NCBI RefSeq assembly: GCF_016908495.1
Contig: NZ_JAFBDZ010000003.1
Coordinates: forward strand, 496,001-560,000
DNA from: Rossellomorea pakistanensis
GTDB taxonomy: Bacteria; Bacillota; Bacilli; Bacillales; Bacillaceae_B
DNA length: 64,000 nt
Direction of reading: 5' to 3'
Shown: positions 36,999 to 46,186 of the stretch, in pieces
How positions within the stretch are numbered: the first letter of the stretch is position 1
How the letters are laid out: every line of letters begins with the position of its first letter
The notes under the pieces: model-generated
Databases searched by the model: none
Seen by the model: only the letters and a program-made list of their open reading frames with translations
What the model was told of the DNA's origin: nothing
Program-made: the position numbers and the translations under genes

Positions 36999-38314
36999 AA
37001 GCAATCGATTTAATTGAAAAAATCCCTTCGATAAATACATTTAAAAAGTATGGAAAAGTAAAAAAAGTAGTGGGGTTAATGATTGAGTCAAAAGGACCCG
37101 AGAGTTCAATAGGTGATGTATGCTTTATTCACCTTGCACAAACTGGACAGAGAATCAAAGCAGAGGTTGTTGGTTTTAGGGAAGAAACGGTGATTTTAAT
37201 GCCTTTCTCTACTATTCATGCAATTTCTCCAGGTTGTTTGGTAGAAGCTACATCACAATCACTTCAAGTTAAAGTAGGTCCGTCATTAATTGGTCGAGTG
37301 GTAGATTCAATGGGAAATCCTTTAACAGACGAAGAACTTCCGCAAGGGCTGACTCCTGTTAATACAGAACAATCTCCTCCTAACCCACTTAAGAGACCCC
37401 CTATTTCAGAGAAAATGGAAGTAGGGGTGCGAGCGATTGATAGCATGCTAACAGTGGGAAAAGGTCAACGTGTAGGTATTTTTGCAGGTAGTGGTGTAGG
37501 GAAGAGTACCTTGCTAGGGATGATTGCAAGAAATACAAAAGCGGATATTAATATTATCGCGTTGATTGGTGAACGTGGAAGGGAAGTTAGAGAGTTCATA
37601 GAAAGGGATCTTGGAGAAGAAGGTCTTAAACGTTCGATAGTTGTTGCAGCTACTTCTGATCAGCCGGCATTAATGCGAATCAAAGGAGCCTTTACCGCAA
37701 CAGCGATAGCTGAGTATTTCCGTGATAGGGGATATAACGTCATGCTGATGATGGATTCTGTCACACGTGTAGCGATGGCGCAAAGAGAAATAGGTTTAGC
37801 TGTGGGTGAACCACCAGCGACCAAAGGGTATACTCCTTCTGTTTTCGCCACTTTACCGAAGCTGTTAGAACGTACGGGTACAAATCAATTTGGAACGATA
37901 ACAGCTTTTTACACCGTTCTAGTTGATGGTGATGATTTAAACGAGCCGATATCTGACACGGTAAGGGGAATTTTAGATGGTCATATTGTTTTAGATAGAA
38001 ATATTGCGAACAAAGGGCAGTATCCTGCTATAAATATTTTGAAAAGTGTTAGTAGATTAATGAATCATCTTGTTTCTAAAAATCATCTCCACGCAGCTGG
38101 AAAAATAAGAGATTTACTTAGCACTTATACCAATTCAGAAGACCTTATTAATATCGGTGCTTATAAAAAAGGAACTTCGAGAGAGATTGACGATTCGATT
38201 GAATTCTATCCGAAAATTACCTCATATTTAAAACAAAGTACGGACGAAATATCAAGTTTAGAGGAAAGTGTTAAAAAACTTTTGGACCTTGCTAATAAAG
38301 GAGAATGGAGATAA
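36995..38314 (+). CDS. fliI: Flagellum-specific ATPase FliI
   Basis: FliI is the hexameric ATPase, related to F1-beta, that helps unfold and load export substrates. The 439-residue product shows Walker A AGSGVGKST (164-172), GERGREVREFIERDLG, Walker B VMLMMDSVTRVAMAQRE and EPPATKGYTPSVF. It overlaps fliH by four bases (ATGA) and fliJ by one, so the fliH-fliI-fliJ export set is translationally coupled. Confidence 0.97.
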   Translation: MKAIDLIEKIPSINTFKKYGKVKKVVGLMIESKGPESSIGDVCFIHLAQTGQRIKAEVVGFREETVILMPFSTIHAISPGCLVEATSQSLQVKVGPSLIGRVVDSMGNPLTDEELPQGLTPVNTEQSPPNPLKRPPISEKMEVGVRAIDSMLTVGKGQRVGIFAGSGVGKSTLLGMIARNTKADINIIALIGERGREVREFIERDLGEEGLKRSIVVAATSDQPALMRIKGAFTATAIAEYFRDRGYNVMLMMDSVTRVAMAQREIGLAVGEPPATKGYTPSVFATLPKLLERTGTNQFGTITAFYTVLVDGDDLNEPISDTVRGILDGHIVLDRNIANKGQYPAINILKSVSRLMNHLVSKNHLHAAGKIRDLLSTYTNSEDLINIGAYKKGTSREIDDSIEFYPKITSYLKQSTDEISSLEESVKKLLDLANKGEWR

Positions 38315-38757
38315 TGGCTTACCGTTTTAAATTTGAAAAGATTCTTAATCTAAAGGAACAAGAAAAAGAAGAAGCTCAGAATTATTACCAGGAATCGATT
38401 TCAAAATTTGAGCTGGTAGCTGAAAAACTCTATGATCTTCTGAAAAAGAAGGAAAATCTTGAAATATTTCAATCAAATAAGCTTGTCAGTGGGTTTCCAA
38501 TCCATGAAATTAGGCACTATCAGCAATTTATCTCAAATATCGAAAAAACAATTGAGTATTACCAAGAGCTAGTCATTCAAGCGAGAAATAGAATGAATTG
38601 GTACGAGCAGAAATTATCTGAGATGAGTGTTGAAGTGAAGAAATATGAAAAGATGAAAGAAAAAGACTTTTGTCAATTTAAAGATTCAATGAGATTATCG
38701 GAAGAAAAATTTCTAGATGAACTTACAGTCATGCAATTTATGAACAGAGGAAATTAG
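38314..38757 (+). CDS. fliJ: Flagellar export protein FliJ
   Basis: FliJ is the coiled-coil stalk-like subunit of the export ATPase complex. The 147-residue product begins MAYRFKFEKILNLKEQEKEEA and is helical throughout, typical of the family. The ATG at 38314 shares one base with the fliI stop codon and is ten bases after AAAGGAG; ATG 38305 is too close to that site. Confidence 0.93.
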   Translation: MAYRFKFEKILNLKEQEKEEAQNYYQESISKFELVAEKLYDLLKKKENLEIFQSNKLVSGFPIHEIRHYQQFISNIEKTIEYYQELVIQARNRMNWYEQKLSEMSVEVKKYEKMKEKDFCQFKDSMRLSEEKFLDELTVMQFMNRGN

Positions 38758-38766
38758 GTGAAACGT

Positions 38767-39372
38767 ATGGTGAAAACAGTAGAGAAAGAAAGGGATGAGA
38801 AAACTTTTTCAAGATTACAATGGATTTTCTTTGCAGGAATCATTCCGCTTTTATTTGCTGTCATCGTTACATTAATTGTTATGACATTTATGGGAGTAAA
38901 TATTTTTGAAAAAGTTAACGAAATACCGATCCTTTCAAAAGTCCTGCCATCAGAAGAAAAGAAAAATATTGAAAAGTTTGATGAGAAGATTGTAAATCTA
39001 CAAGGTCAGCTTAAGGATAAAGAAGCAAAAATAACACAGCTTCAAAGTAAGATAAACAATCAGGAACAAGAAAAGGAACAACTTCTACGAAAAGAACAAG
39101 ATTTAAAGAATCAAATCGATGAGTTAAAACAAATTCAAGAAGAGAATAAACGTGCGTTTAAAGAAGTGGTTTCAACATTTGAAGCAATGTCAGCCAAAAG
39201 TGCTGCCCCAGTATTAATAGCAATGGAAGACGCTGAGGCATTAAAGATTCTATCTAGTATAAAGTCTGACTCATTAGCGAAAATTTTAGAAAAAATGCCT
39301 CCTGAAGAAGCGGCTTCCTTTACTGAATCAATATCAATTGAATCAGAATCAAATGAACAAGCAAACGATTAA
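38767..39372 (+). CDS. ylxF: YlxF/MotE-family protein with MgtE N-terminal-like domain
   Basis: This 201-residue protein has one transmembrane helix (about 20-43, FFAGIIPLLFAVIVTLIVM), a coiled coil (about 65-125) and a C-terminal MgtE-N-like helical domain (AMEDAEALKILSSIKSDSLAKILEKMPPEEAASF). It matches Bacillus YlxF, and similar proteins (MotE) act as flagellar chaperones for motor proteins in other bacteria. ATG 38767 is seven bases after AGGTG; GTG 38758 is a possible alternative start. It lies between fliJ and fliK. Confidence 0.85.
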   Translation: MVKTVEKERDEKTFSRLQWIFFAGIIPLLFAVIVTLIVMTFMGVNIFEKVNEIPILSKVLPSEEKKNIEKFDEKIVNLQGQLKDKEAKITQLQSKINNQEQEKEQLLRKEQDLKNQIDELKQIQEENKRAFKEVVSTFEAMSAKSAAPVLIAMEDAEALKILSSIKSDSLAKILEKMPPEEAASFTESISIESESNEQAND

Positions 39373-39387
39373 AAGGGGGGTGAAACC

Positions 39388-40587
39388 TTGAATATAGGTT
39401 TGATCAATACAGGAGGCCAAGGAACTATTCCTTCTGAAAAGCTAGGCATCTTTAAGCAAAAGTATAATGGAAGCTTTTCAGCCATAATGGGGAATATGAG
39501 AACCCCGCTAATAGGTTTATCAGAGAATGAAGCTAGTAATATTCAAAATATCCTTAATCTCTTGTCAGGAAAACTGGAATTAGATGGATGGGAAGTGGAA
39601 GGCTCAAAATCATTTACTTTAATGGATGCCTTAAAGGCTTTAGGGGTTGATTTGAAAGAATTCAAGCAATTAGTGGCTAAAATAAAAGAATCAATCCAGC
39701 AAATTAAGCCGGAACTTCAACAAACAATTAAGTCTCTTGAATCTTTTGATGAAGAAGAAATGCTATTTGATACCCTTCAGCTCATTCAATATTTACCTGT
39801 TGTTGATTTTAAGAAATTACCAAAGGTAGAAATGAATCATTTATTTTCTATAGCTAAAGTATTCCAAACATTACAAGGACAAGCAGATACATTAAAGCAA
39901 GCTGAAAAAAGGTTTTTACTAAATAGTTTCCTCCATGATATGACTGAGAAGCTAGAAGTAATCATGGCTAACCAGAATTCTAAGTCATCCCATTTACATG
40001 ATGTCCTTAAAAAAGCCTATATTTCTATAGAAACAGCATCAGCTGAAAACTCGATTGAGATTAAACCAAAAAATACAGGGATTCTTTTGAATACTGGGCA
40101 GCCCATGCCAAAGGTTGAACAATTAACGTTATTTTTGACAAAATCGGATAACGCAAACATAAATTATGAGCAGTTCGTGAAAGAGTTTTCCAATATGCTT
40201 TCAAAATCGCAATTGATGAAAAATCCAAATATGAACAAGCTGTTAGTAAAACTTTATCCTGAACACCTGGGTACGTTAAGAATTGAATTAGTGCAAAAAG
40301 ATGGGATGATGACAGCGAAGATCCTTACAAGTACAGCCGGCGTTAAAGAAATACTAGATTCGCAGATTCATGCATTAAAACAAGCTTTAACTAGCCAAAA
40401 CCTTCAAGTAGATAAGATTGAAATCTCTCAATCTATGCATGACAGTCCGAAACAATCTGATAGAAGCAGCACAGGTCAGCATGGAAATCAGCAACAATCC
40501 AAGCATTCACAACAGGAGCATGCATCGGAAAAAGACGAAGATATAGATAAAAGCTTTAAAGAATTGTTGATGAAAATGGAAGAATAA
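39388..40587 (+). CDS. fliK: Flagellar hook-length control protein FliK
   Basis: FliK measures hook length and switches export specificity by contacting the FlhB tail. The 399-residue product has a variable helical N-terminal part and a C-terminal FliK domain (about 265-350) with LLVKLYPEHLGTLRIELVQKDGMM and DSQIHALKQALTSQNLQVDKIEI. The tail is rich in Gln, His and Ser. Start is TTG 39388 after AAGGGGGG. It overlaps no neighbour; flgD starts ten bases after it. Confidence 0.92.
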   Translation: MNIGLINTGGQGTIPSEKLGIFKQKYNGSFSAIMGNMRTPLIGLSENEASNIQNILNLLSGKLELDGWEVEGSKSFTLMDALKALGVDLKEFKQLVAKIKESIQQIKPELQQTIKSLESFDEEEMLFDTLQLIQYLPVVDFKKLPKVEMNHLFSIAKVFQTLQGQADTLKQAEKRFLLNSFLHDMTEKLEVIMANQNSKSSHLHDVLKKAYISIETASAENSIEIKPKNTGILLNTGQPMPKVEQLTLFLTKSDNANINYEQFVKEFSNMLSKSQLMKNPNMNKLLVKLYPEHLGTLRIELVQKDGMMTAKILTSTAGVKEILDSQIHALKQALTSQNLQVDKIEISQSMHDSPKQSDRSSTGQHGNQQQSKHSQQEHASEKDEDIDKSFKELLMKMEE

Positions 40588-40597
40588 GGTGAATTAG

Positions 40598-41236
40598 ATG
40601 TCTACCAAAATTGATCCAAACTTAATGTATTCCTCACTACAAAGTAAAGTGAGAGAAGGCGGAAACAACATCCTTGGAAAAGATGATTTCCTTAAAATCC
40701 TAATGACACAATTACAAAATCAAGATCCGTTGAACCCGATGGAAGACAAAGATTTTATCGCACAAATGGCAACATTCTCTTCATTAGAACAAATGACAAA
40801 CCTAACGAAAACGATGGAAAGCTTTGTAGAATCTAATAGCCAAAGTCAAATGATTGCATATAATCAATTTGTTGGAAAACAGGTAACTTGGCATAAAATC
40901 GAAGAAAGCGAAGATCCAGAAAACTCTCCTGAAATAATCGAAGGGCAGGGAGTAATAAAAGGAGTCCGCTTTAATGGTAACTCTGTCGAATTTATTATGG
41001 ACGACGGAACAATATTAACACCAGCCAATATTTCTCAAGTGAATGCTCACACAAATGAAAACTCTTCCCTTGTAGCCGCATCATTATTAATTGGTAAGAA
41101 GGTTACATGGGGGGCTGAAGGGCAAGAAAAATCAAATATCGTAAAATCAATCTCGCGAAAAGATGGATCGATTTGGGTGCACTTTGAAGATGGAAACAAA
41201 GTGGAAGCGGAGGAATTAACTAAAATAGAATCATAA
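40598..41236 (+). CDS. flgD: Flagellar hook assembly (hook-capping) protein FlgD
   Basis: FlgD is the scaffold that caps the growing hook. The 212-residue product has the signature GKDDFLKILMTQLQNQDPLNPMEDKDFIAQMATFSSLEQMTNL (spread over residues 23-68) and a C-terminal beta-rich part containing two similar segments around GKQVTW and GKKVTW. ATG 40598 follows AAGGTGA. A decayed gene follows before flgE. Confidence 0.94.
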   Translation: MSTKIDPNLMYSSLQSKVREGGNNILGKDDFLKILMTQLQNQDPLNPMEDKDFIAQMATFSSLEQMTNLTKTMESFVESNSQSQMIAYNQFVGKQVTWHKIEESEDPENSPEIIEGQGVIKGVRFNGNSVEFIMDDGTILTPANISQVNAHTNENSSLVAASLLIGKKVTWGAEGQEKSNIVKSISRKDGSIWVHFEDGNKVEAEELTKIES

Positions 41237-41245
41237 CCGGGGAGG

Positions 41246-41657
41246 TTGTATAGATATTTGCATAGGGTCCCATCGCAACCATTTACGTCTAGTTTCCCAT
41301 TACGTAAATAAAGATTAAACAATCAGACTCAAACTTCCTTTTCGCCCCATTTTACCAATGCTCTAAATGCAAAACTATTAATTAGTAAGCAGCATTGGAG
41401 AGGATGGAACAAAGGAATATTAGGATTTCTTCTGATGTTTGGAAATTAATTGATACGAATATAGTCGAAGCAAAAGGCAAAGGTGTAAATGAATCTCGAG
41501 TTTTATTAAAGGGTGCAGCATTGATTATTAGTGCTAAAAATTCATTACTGCCATGGATTCAAAAGAAGCACACTCACCCATTTTTATAACTATTAACGGA
41601 ACTATTTTAATAGACCAGTTGGCTGGACTTATAAGGAAGCCTTGTACTGCTAATTGA
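41246..41657 (+). pseudogene. Decayed TIGR02530-like flagellar operon protein gene (flg_new), between flgD and flgE
   Basis: Behind a good GGGGAGG (41239-41245), a frame from TTG 41246 encodes IHRVP-like sequence similar to this small flagellar operon family in N-terminal layout, then hits TAA at 41309-41311. The same frame continues with NNQTQTSF to LLISK. One base then seems lost near 41383-41387, moving into the next frame, where 41395-41589 encodes MEQRNIRIS and KGVNESRVLLKGAALIISAKN. A second shift near 41540-41545 leads to ITAMDSKEAH and INGTILID, ending at TGA 41655-41657. All three frames are needed to rebuild the family pattern. The 64-codon ORF 41395-41589 by itself lacks a proper ribosome binding site. 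Confidence 0.8.
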
Positions 41658-41690
41658 ATGACGCAGTGCAACAAGAGAGGGGATAAAAAT

Positions 41691-42908
41691 ATGCTACGTT
41701 CAATGTATTCTGGAATTAGTGGAATGAAAAATTTTCAAACGAAGCTTGACGTAATAGGTAATAATATCGCAAATGTGAATACATACGGATTTAAGAAAGG
41801 CCGTGTAACCTTTCAGGATTTAATGAATCAAACGGTATCGGGAGCGAGTCGTGCAACAGATAATCGTGGTGGACAAAATGCTAAACAAATTGGCTTAGGT
41901 TCAACAGTGGCGACTATAGATGTAATCAGCACACAAGGAAGTATGCAAACAACGGGAAGAGCATTAGATGTTGGTATTTCTGGAGATGGTTATTTTGTTG
42001 TTAGACAAGGAAATAACGAAATGTTTACAAGGGCAGGTAATTTTTATTTGGATTCTGAAGGTCGTCTAGTTACAGGACAAGGACAGCTAGTCCAAGGATA
42101 TGGAATGAATGATGATGGAACAATTAATCAATCTGCATTAAATGATATTGTTATTGATACGGATACTACGATGGCTCCGCAGGCTACGTCAAATATTTCA
42201 TTTAATGGGAACTTGAAGAATAGTCAAGTAAAGGATGAACCAGTGGTCATTGATTTTAAAGTGAAAGATTCATTAGGACAAGATCTTGATCTCCAAATGA
42301 CACTGACAAATAAAGGAGATAACACTTGGGATTATGAAGTCACATCCACTTCGAATGGGGTAAATATTAATGGAGGTACAGGGGAATTAAAGTTTGATTC
42401 TGAAGGAGCATTTGAAAGTGGAAGTGGCAATATCACCCTTGATCTAACTAATAATGCTAAAACAGGACAGGCCATTAACCTTGATCTTTCCAAGCTTACC
42501 CAATTTGATAGTTCAACTTCTGCCAATATTGACACAGTTGACGGAAACTCAGAAGGATATTTAGAAAGCTTCAACGTCGGGTCTTCTGGTGAAGTAAATG
42601 GAGTATTCAGTAATGGTGAAGTAAGGGTACTAAGCCAATTAGTATTAGCGACCTTTTCCAACAGTGGAGGATTAACGAAAGCAGGAAGTAATCTGTTTCA
42701 ACAATCTAATAACTCAGGTCAACCAAATTATGGAGTTGCTTCTGAGGGGCGTGGAAGTCTTATATCCGGAGCACTTGAAATGTCAAATGTTGATTTATCA
42801 GAAGAATTCACTGAAATGATTACCGCTCAACGTGGTTTCCAAGCAAACACGAGAATTATAACAACATCGGATGAAATCCTCCAAGAGCTCATAAATTTGA
42901 AACGATAA
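41691..42908 (+). CDS. flgE: Flagellar hook protein FlgE
   Basis: FlgE is the hook subunit. The 405-residue product has the axial-protein N-terminus MLRSMYSGISGMKNFQTKLDVIGNNIANVNTYGFKKG, central beta-rich D1/D2 domains and the C-terminal helix SNVDLSEEFTEMITAQRGFQANTRIITTSDEILQELINL. The start is ATG 41691 behind AGAGGGG; in-frame ATG 41658 lacks a site and would add foreign residues. In B. subtilis this position was once called flgG. Confidence 0.94.
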   Translation: MLRSMYSGISGMKNFQTKLDVIGNNIANVNTYGFKKGRVTFQDLMNQTVSGASRATDNRGGQNAKQIGLGSTVATIDVISTQGSMQTTGRALDVGISGDGYFVVRQGNNEMFTRAGNFYLDSEGRLVTGQGQLVQGYGMNDDGTINQSALNDIVIDTDTTMAPQATSNISFNGNLKNSQVKDEPVVIDFKVKDSLGQDLDLQMTLTNKGDNTWDYEVTSTSNGVNINGGTGELKFDSEGAFESGSGNITLDLTNNAKTGQAINLDLSKLTQFDSSTSANIDTVDGNSEGYLESFNVGSSGEVNGVFSNGEVRVLSQLVLATFSNSGGLTKAGSNLFQQSNNSGQPNYGVASEGRGSLISGALEMSNVDLSEEFTEMITAQRGFQANTRIITTSDEILQELINLKR

Positions 42909-42917
42909 TAGATAGTA

Positions 42918-42973
42918 AGGGAGGGATGGGATGACATTACAATTGAACCCTAGCTAATCATTTGTGTTATCCC
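42918..42973 (+). promoter_or_regulatory. Mini-ORF and hairpin between flgE and swrD
   Basis: A strong AAGGGAGG (42918-42925) precedes an eight-codon frame, ATG 42931 to TAA 42957 (MTLQLNPS). GGGATGACA (42928-42936) can pair with TGTTATCCC (42965-42973), with one G-T pair, enclosing that frame. swrD begins 27 bases after the mini-ORF and has no ribosome binding site of its own, so coupling is possible. Confidence 0.45.
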
Positions 42974-42983
42974 AGCTATCATT

Positions 42984-43205
42984 ATGATTAATCTAACAAG
43001 ATTAAACGGAAAAAAATTCACCATCAATGCCTTATACATAGAAACGATTGAAACCTTTCCTGATACGACCATAACGCTGACAAATGGTCGAAAGTTTGTT
43101 GTAAAAGAAAGAGAAGATGAAGTGCAACAATTAGCGAATATTTTCTATAGAAACATTCAAATTCTGGGTGCGAACTTCACAGGGAGGTCAAAAGATGAAG
43201 AATAA
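42984..43205 (+). CDS. swrD: FlbD-family flagellar protein SwrD (YlzI)
   Basis: SwrD raises motor torque and is needed for swarming in B. subtilis. The 73-residue product starts [40 protein letters not shown] in two recognisable parts and fits the FlbD family. No ribosome binding site is visible before ATG 42984, and an in-frame stop (TAG 42951) rules out a longer form. It overlaps fliL by 11 bases; its end contains the fliL ribosome binding site GGGAGG. Confidence 0.9.
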   Translation: MINLTRLNGKKFTINALYIETIETFPDTTITLTNGRKFVVKEREDEVQQLANIFYRNIQILGANFTGRSKDEE

Positions 43206-43617
43206 GCTTCTTACAGTGACACTTATTTTGATCGGAACTATTCTTCTTGTAGGTGTTATTGCACTCATTGTCATTCTAAAGATGGATAAAGATGATAACA
43301 CTAAACCTACTATTGACGAAGTGTTAGAAGCTTCTGTTGACATTCCTGAAATTACTACAAATTTAAGAAATAATGATTTTATTAAAATTTCATTTAAAAT
43401 GCAAACAGAAAGCAAGGATGCCAAAGAAGAATTACAAAAAAGGGATTTTCAAGTTCAAAATATTATTATAAATGAGTTATCGGAGTTAACCCCTGAAAAG
43501 CTTGAAGGAAAAGATGGTAAGCTTCAGTTTCAGGAGCAAATTGAGGAAAAAGTTAATTCTCTCATGCAAGAAGGAAAAGTAGAGAAGGTCTATATCACCT
43601 CTTACATTATTCAATAA
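43195..43617 (+). CDS. fliL: Flagellar basal body-associated protein FliL
   Basis: FliL is a single-pass membrane protein that surrounds or supports stator units. The 140-residue product has a transmembrane helix at about 5-28 ([24 protein letters not shown]) and an extracytoplasmic stomatin-like domain ([18 protein letters not shown]). The start ATG 43195 follows GGGAGG (43182-43187). An upstream in-frame ATG at 43168 is inside swrD with no site. Confidence 0.94.
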   Translation: MKNKLLTVTLILIGTILLVGVIALIVILKMDKDDNTKPTIDEVLEASVDIPEITTNLRNNDFIKISFKMQTESKDAKEELQKRDFQVQNIIINELSELTPEKLEGKDGKLQFQEQIEEKVNSLMQEGKVEKVYITSYIIQ

Positions 43618-43638
43618 CAAGAAACAGGGGGTGGGGAA

Positions 43639-44637
43639 ATGTCGAGTGATGTTTTATCTCAAAATGAAATTGATGCCTTACTATCTGCATTATCTACAGG
43701 AGAAATGAGTGCAGATGAATTAAAAAAAGAAGAAGAAGAAAAGAAAGTTAAGCTTTATGATTTCAAACGTGCATTAAGGTTCTCAAAAGATCAAGTGAGA
43801 AGTTTAACAAGGATTCATGAAAATTTTGCTAGAATTTTAACCACTTATTTTTCGGCTCAACTACGAACATATGTGCAGATTTCTGTTGTTTCTGCTGATC
43901 AGGTTCCGTATGAGGAATTCATTCGGTCCATCCCAAACATGACAATCCTAAATGTATTTGAGGTTCCACCTTTAAATGGTAGGATTTTAATGGAAGTGAA
44001 TCCGAATATTGCTTATTCAATGATGGATAGAGTGATGGGAGGAAAAGGGACAGGTATTAATAAGGTAGAAAATCTAACTGAAATTGAGACGAAAATTATG
44101 TCTAATCTCTTTGAAAGAGCATTTGAAAACTTACGAGATGCATGGAGCAATATTGCTGATATCGATCCGTTTCTTGCGGAATTTGAAGTAAATCCCCAAT
44201 TCCTCCAAATGGTATCACCTAATGAAACAGTTGTAGTGATTTCAATGAATACCACCATTGGGGAAACGAGTGGGATGATTAATATCTGCATTCCTCACGT
44301 TGTTCTTGAACCAATCATACCTAAGTTATCTGTAAGCTATTGGATGCAAACGAAGAAAACGGAACGTTTACCAGAAGAGATTACAAATATAGAAAAACGA
44401 GTAAAAAAAGCTGACTTGCCTATAACTGCTGAGTTAGGAACATCCAGCATCAGTATTGAAGATTTTTTATCTCTATCTATTGGAGATGTTATTGAGCTAG
44501 AAACGTGCATCGCCGATCCATTAGTAGTCAAGATAGGTGAAATACCAAAATTCACGGGTCAGCCAGGAAAAGTAAACAAGAAGTTAGCTGTACAAATCAT
44601 AGACACAATGAAAGGGGGAGATGAGGATGATGAGTGA
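43639..44637 (+). CDS. fliM: Flagellar motor switch protein FliM
   Basis: FliM is the C-ring protein that binds phospho-CheY. The 332-residue product has the N-terminal CheY-binding peptide LSQNEIDALLSAL (residues about 6-18), the CheC-like middle domain (PNMTILNVFEVPPLNGRIL) and the C-terminal SpoA domain (LGTSSISIEDFLSLSIGDVIEL). ATG 43639 follows AGGGGGTGGGG. It overlaps fliY by eight bases. Confidence 0.97.
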   Translation: MSSDVLSQNEIDALLSALSTGEMSADELKKEEEEKKVKLYDFKRALRFSKDQVRSLTRIHENFARILTTYFSAQLRTYVQISVVSADQVPYEEFIRSIPNMTILNVFEVPPLNGRILMEVNPNIAYSMMDRVMGGKGTGINKVENLTEIETKIMSNLFERAFENLRDAWSNIADIDPFLAEFEVNPQFLQMVSPNETVVVISMNTTIGETSGMINICIPHVVLEPIIPKLSVSYWMQTKKTERLPEEITNIEKRVKKADLPITAELGTSSISIEDFLSLSIGDVIELETCIADPLVVKIGEIPKFTGQPGKVNKKLAVQIIDTMKGGDEDDE

Positions 44638-45775
44638 TGATATGCTATCTCAAGATGAAATTGATGCACTTCTCCGGGGAACTTCTGATGAAGAGAATGA
44701 TATCAAATTAACCTCAATCCATACAGAGGAATATCTCAATTCCTTTGAACAAGATGCTTTAGGTGAGATAGGAAATATCTCTTTTGGTAGTTCTGCGACT
44801 GCTCTCTCAACTCTATTAAATCAGAAGGTAGAAATTACAACACCTAAGGTTTCTATCATCGATAAAGGGAACTTGCAGGATGAATTTCCTCATCCATATG
44901 TAGCGATACAGGTTCAATATACAGAAGGATTTTCTGGGGCGAATCTATTAGTGATCAGACAATCGGATGCAGCAGTGATTGCCGATCTTATGTTAGGAGG
45001 GGATGGTATTGACCCTTCTGATTCACTAGGCGAGATCCAGTTAAGTGCTGTACAAGAAGCAATGAATCAAATGATGGGGTCAGCTGCAACAAGTATGTCA
45101 ACGGTTTTTGGTAAGAAAGTGGATATATCCCCACCATCGATAGATCTTATGTACATACCAGAAGGTGAAGGAACTGAAAACATACCTGAACAGGATTTGC
45201 TGGTTCGTGTTTCATTTTCATTAAGAATTGGTAATCTAATTGATTCTAGTATTATGCAGTTACTTCCACTTCAATTCGCAAAAAGCTTAGTGAAAGAATT
45301 AACCAGTAAAAATGAACCGGCTGTACAGGAATCCGTGAATAATGTTGAATCGAATTACATTGAGAACTCTTCACATCATGAGCTTTCAAATCATCCAACA
45401 AGTGAAGCCACTTCTAATACTAATGGTGGTGTTGCAGTAGCTGCACAGCAAAAGGTTAATGTACAACCTGCATCTTTCTCTGAATTTGAACAAACAAGTA
45501 GTCTAAATCATGAATCTAGAAATCTTGATATGTTACTTGATATCCCATTAAATGTATCTGTTGAGTTAGGAAGAACAAAGCGTTCAGTGAAAGATATCCT
45601 AGAGCTATCATCTGGCTCTATCATTGAACTAGATAAACTAGCAGGTGAGCCGGTAGATATACTTGTAAATAGTAGACTTATTGCACAAGGTGAAGTGGTC
45701 GTTATAGACGAAAACTTTGGTGTTAGAATTACCGATATTGTTAGTCAATCAGATAGATTAAAAAGATTAAAATAA
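44630..45775 (+). CDS. fliY: Flagellar motor switch phosphatase FliY
   Basis: FliY replaces FliN in Bacillus-type motors and dephosphorylates CheY-P. The 381-residue product has a FliM-like N-terminal peptide MLSQDEIDALLRGT, two CheC-type phosphatase signatures (DALGEIGNISFGSSATALS and SAVQEAMNQMMGSAATSMS), a Ser/Asn-rich linker and a C-terminal FliN/SpoA domain (IPLNVSVELGRTKRSVKDILEL). ATG 44630 is nine bases after AAAGGGGGAG; ATG 44627 and 44621 are alternative in-frame starts. Confidence 0.95.
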   Translation: MSDDMLSQDEIDALLRGTSDEENDIKLTSIHTEEYLNSFEQDALGEIGNISFGSSATALSTLLNQKVEITTPKVSIIDKGNLQDEFPHPYVAIQVQYTEGFSGANLLVIRQSDAAVIADLMLGGDGIDPSDSLGEIQLSAVQEAMNQMMGSAATSMSTVFGKKVDISPPSIDLMYIPEGEGTENIPEQDLLVRVSFSLRIGNLIDSSIMQLLPLQFAKSLVKELTSKNEPAVQESVNNVESNYIENSSHHELSNHPTSEATSNTNGGVAVAAQQKVNVQPASFSEFEQTSSLNHESRNLDMLLDIPLNVSVELGRTKRSVKDILELSSGSIIELDKLAGEPVDILVNSRLIAQGEVVVIDENFGVRITDIVSQSDRLKRLK

Positions 45776-45795
45776 GCTTAGCGGAGGTTTATTAA

Positions 45796-46158
45796 ATGGC
45801 AAACAAAATTCTAATCGTAGATGATGCAGCGTTTATGCGAATGATGATTAAAGATATTTTAGTTAAGAATGGTTACGAGGTAATCGGAGAAGCAGCAGAC
45901 GGGGTACAAGCCGTTGAAAAATATAAAGAATTAAGTCCAGACCTTGTTACGATGGACATTACAATGCCAGAAAAAGATGGGATTGCTGCGTTAAAGGAAA
46001 TCAAAGGATTTGACAATAGCGCAAAAGTTATTATGTGCTCTGCCATGGGTCAGCAAGCAATGGTAATTGATGCCATTCAGGCAGGGGCTAAGGATTTCAT
46101 AGTCAAGCCATTTCAAGCAGACCGTGTATGTGAAGCGATTCAAAAAGCTTTAAACTAA
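45796..46158 (+). CDS. cheY: Chemotaxis response regulator CheY
   Basis: CheY is phosphorylated by CheA and binds FliM to bias rotation. The single receiver domain of 120 residues has the acidic pair in IVDDAAF (Asp9, Asp10), phospho-acceptor Asp54 in VTMDITMPEKDG, the CSAMGQ switch Ser and Lys in VKPF. ATG 45796 follows AGCGGAGG. It lies between fliY and fliO as in B. subtilis. Confidence 0.97.
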   Translation: MANKILIVDDAAFMRMMIKDILVKNGYEVIGEAADGVQAVEKYKELSPDLVTMDITMPEKDGIAALKEIKGFDNSAKVIMCSAMGQQAMVIDAIQAGAKDFIVKPFQADRVCEAIQKALN

Positions 46159-46186
46159 CCAATCAACACAAGAAGGTGCTCTAGTT

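Noticed and set aside
41395..41589. Independent 64-residue gene between flgD and flgE
   Set aside because: Its start is directly against GGAGAGG with no spacing, and the conserved pattern continues in other frames on both sides, so it is better read as the middle of a decayed gene.
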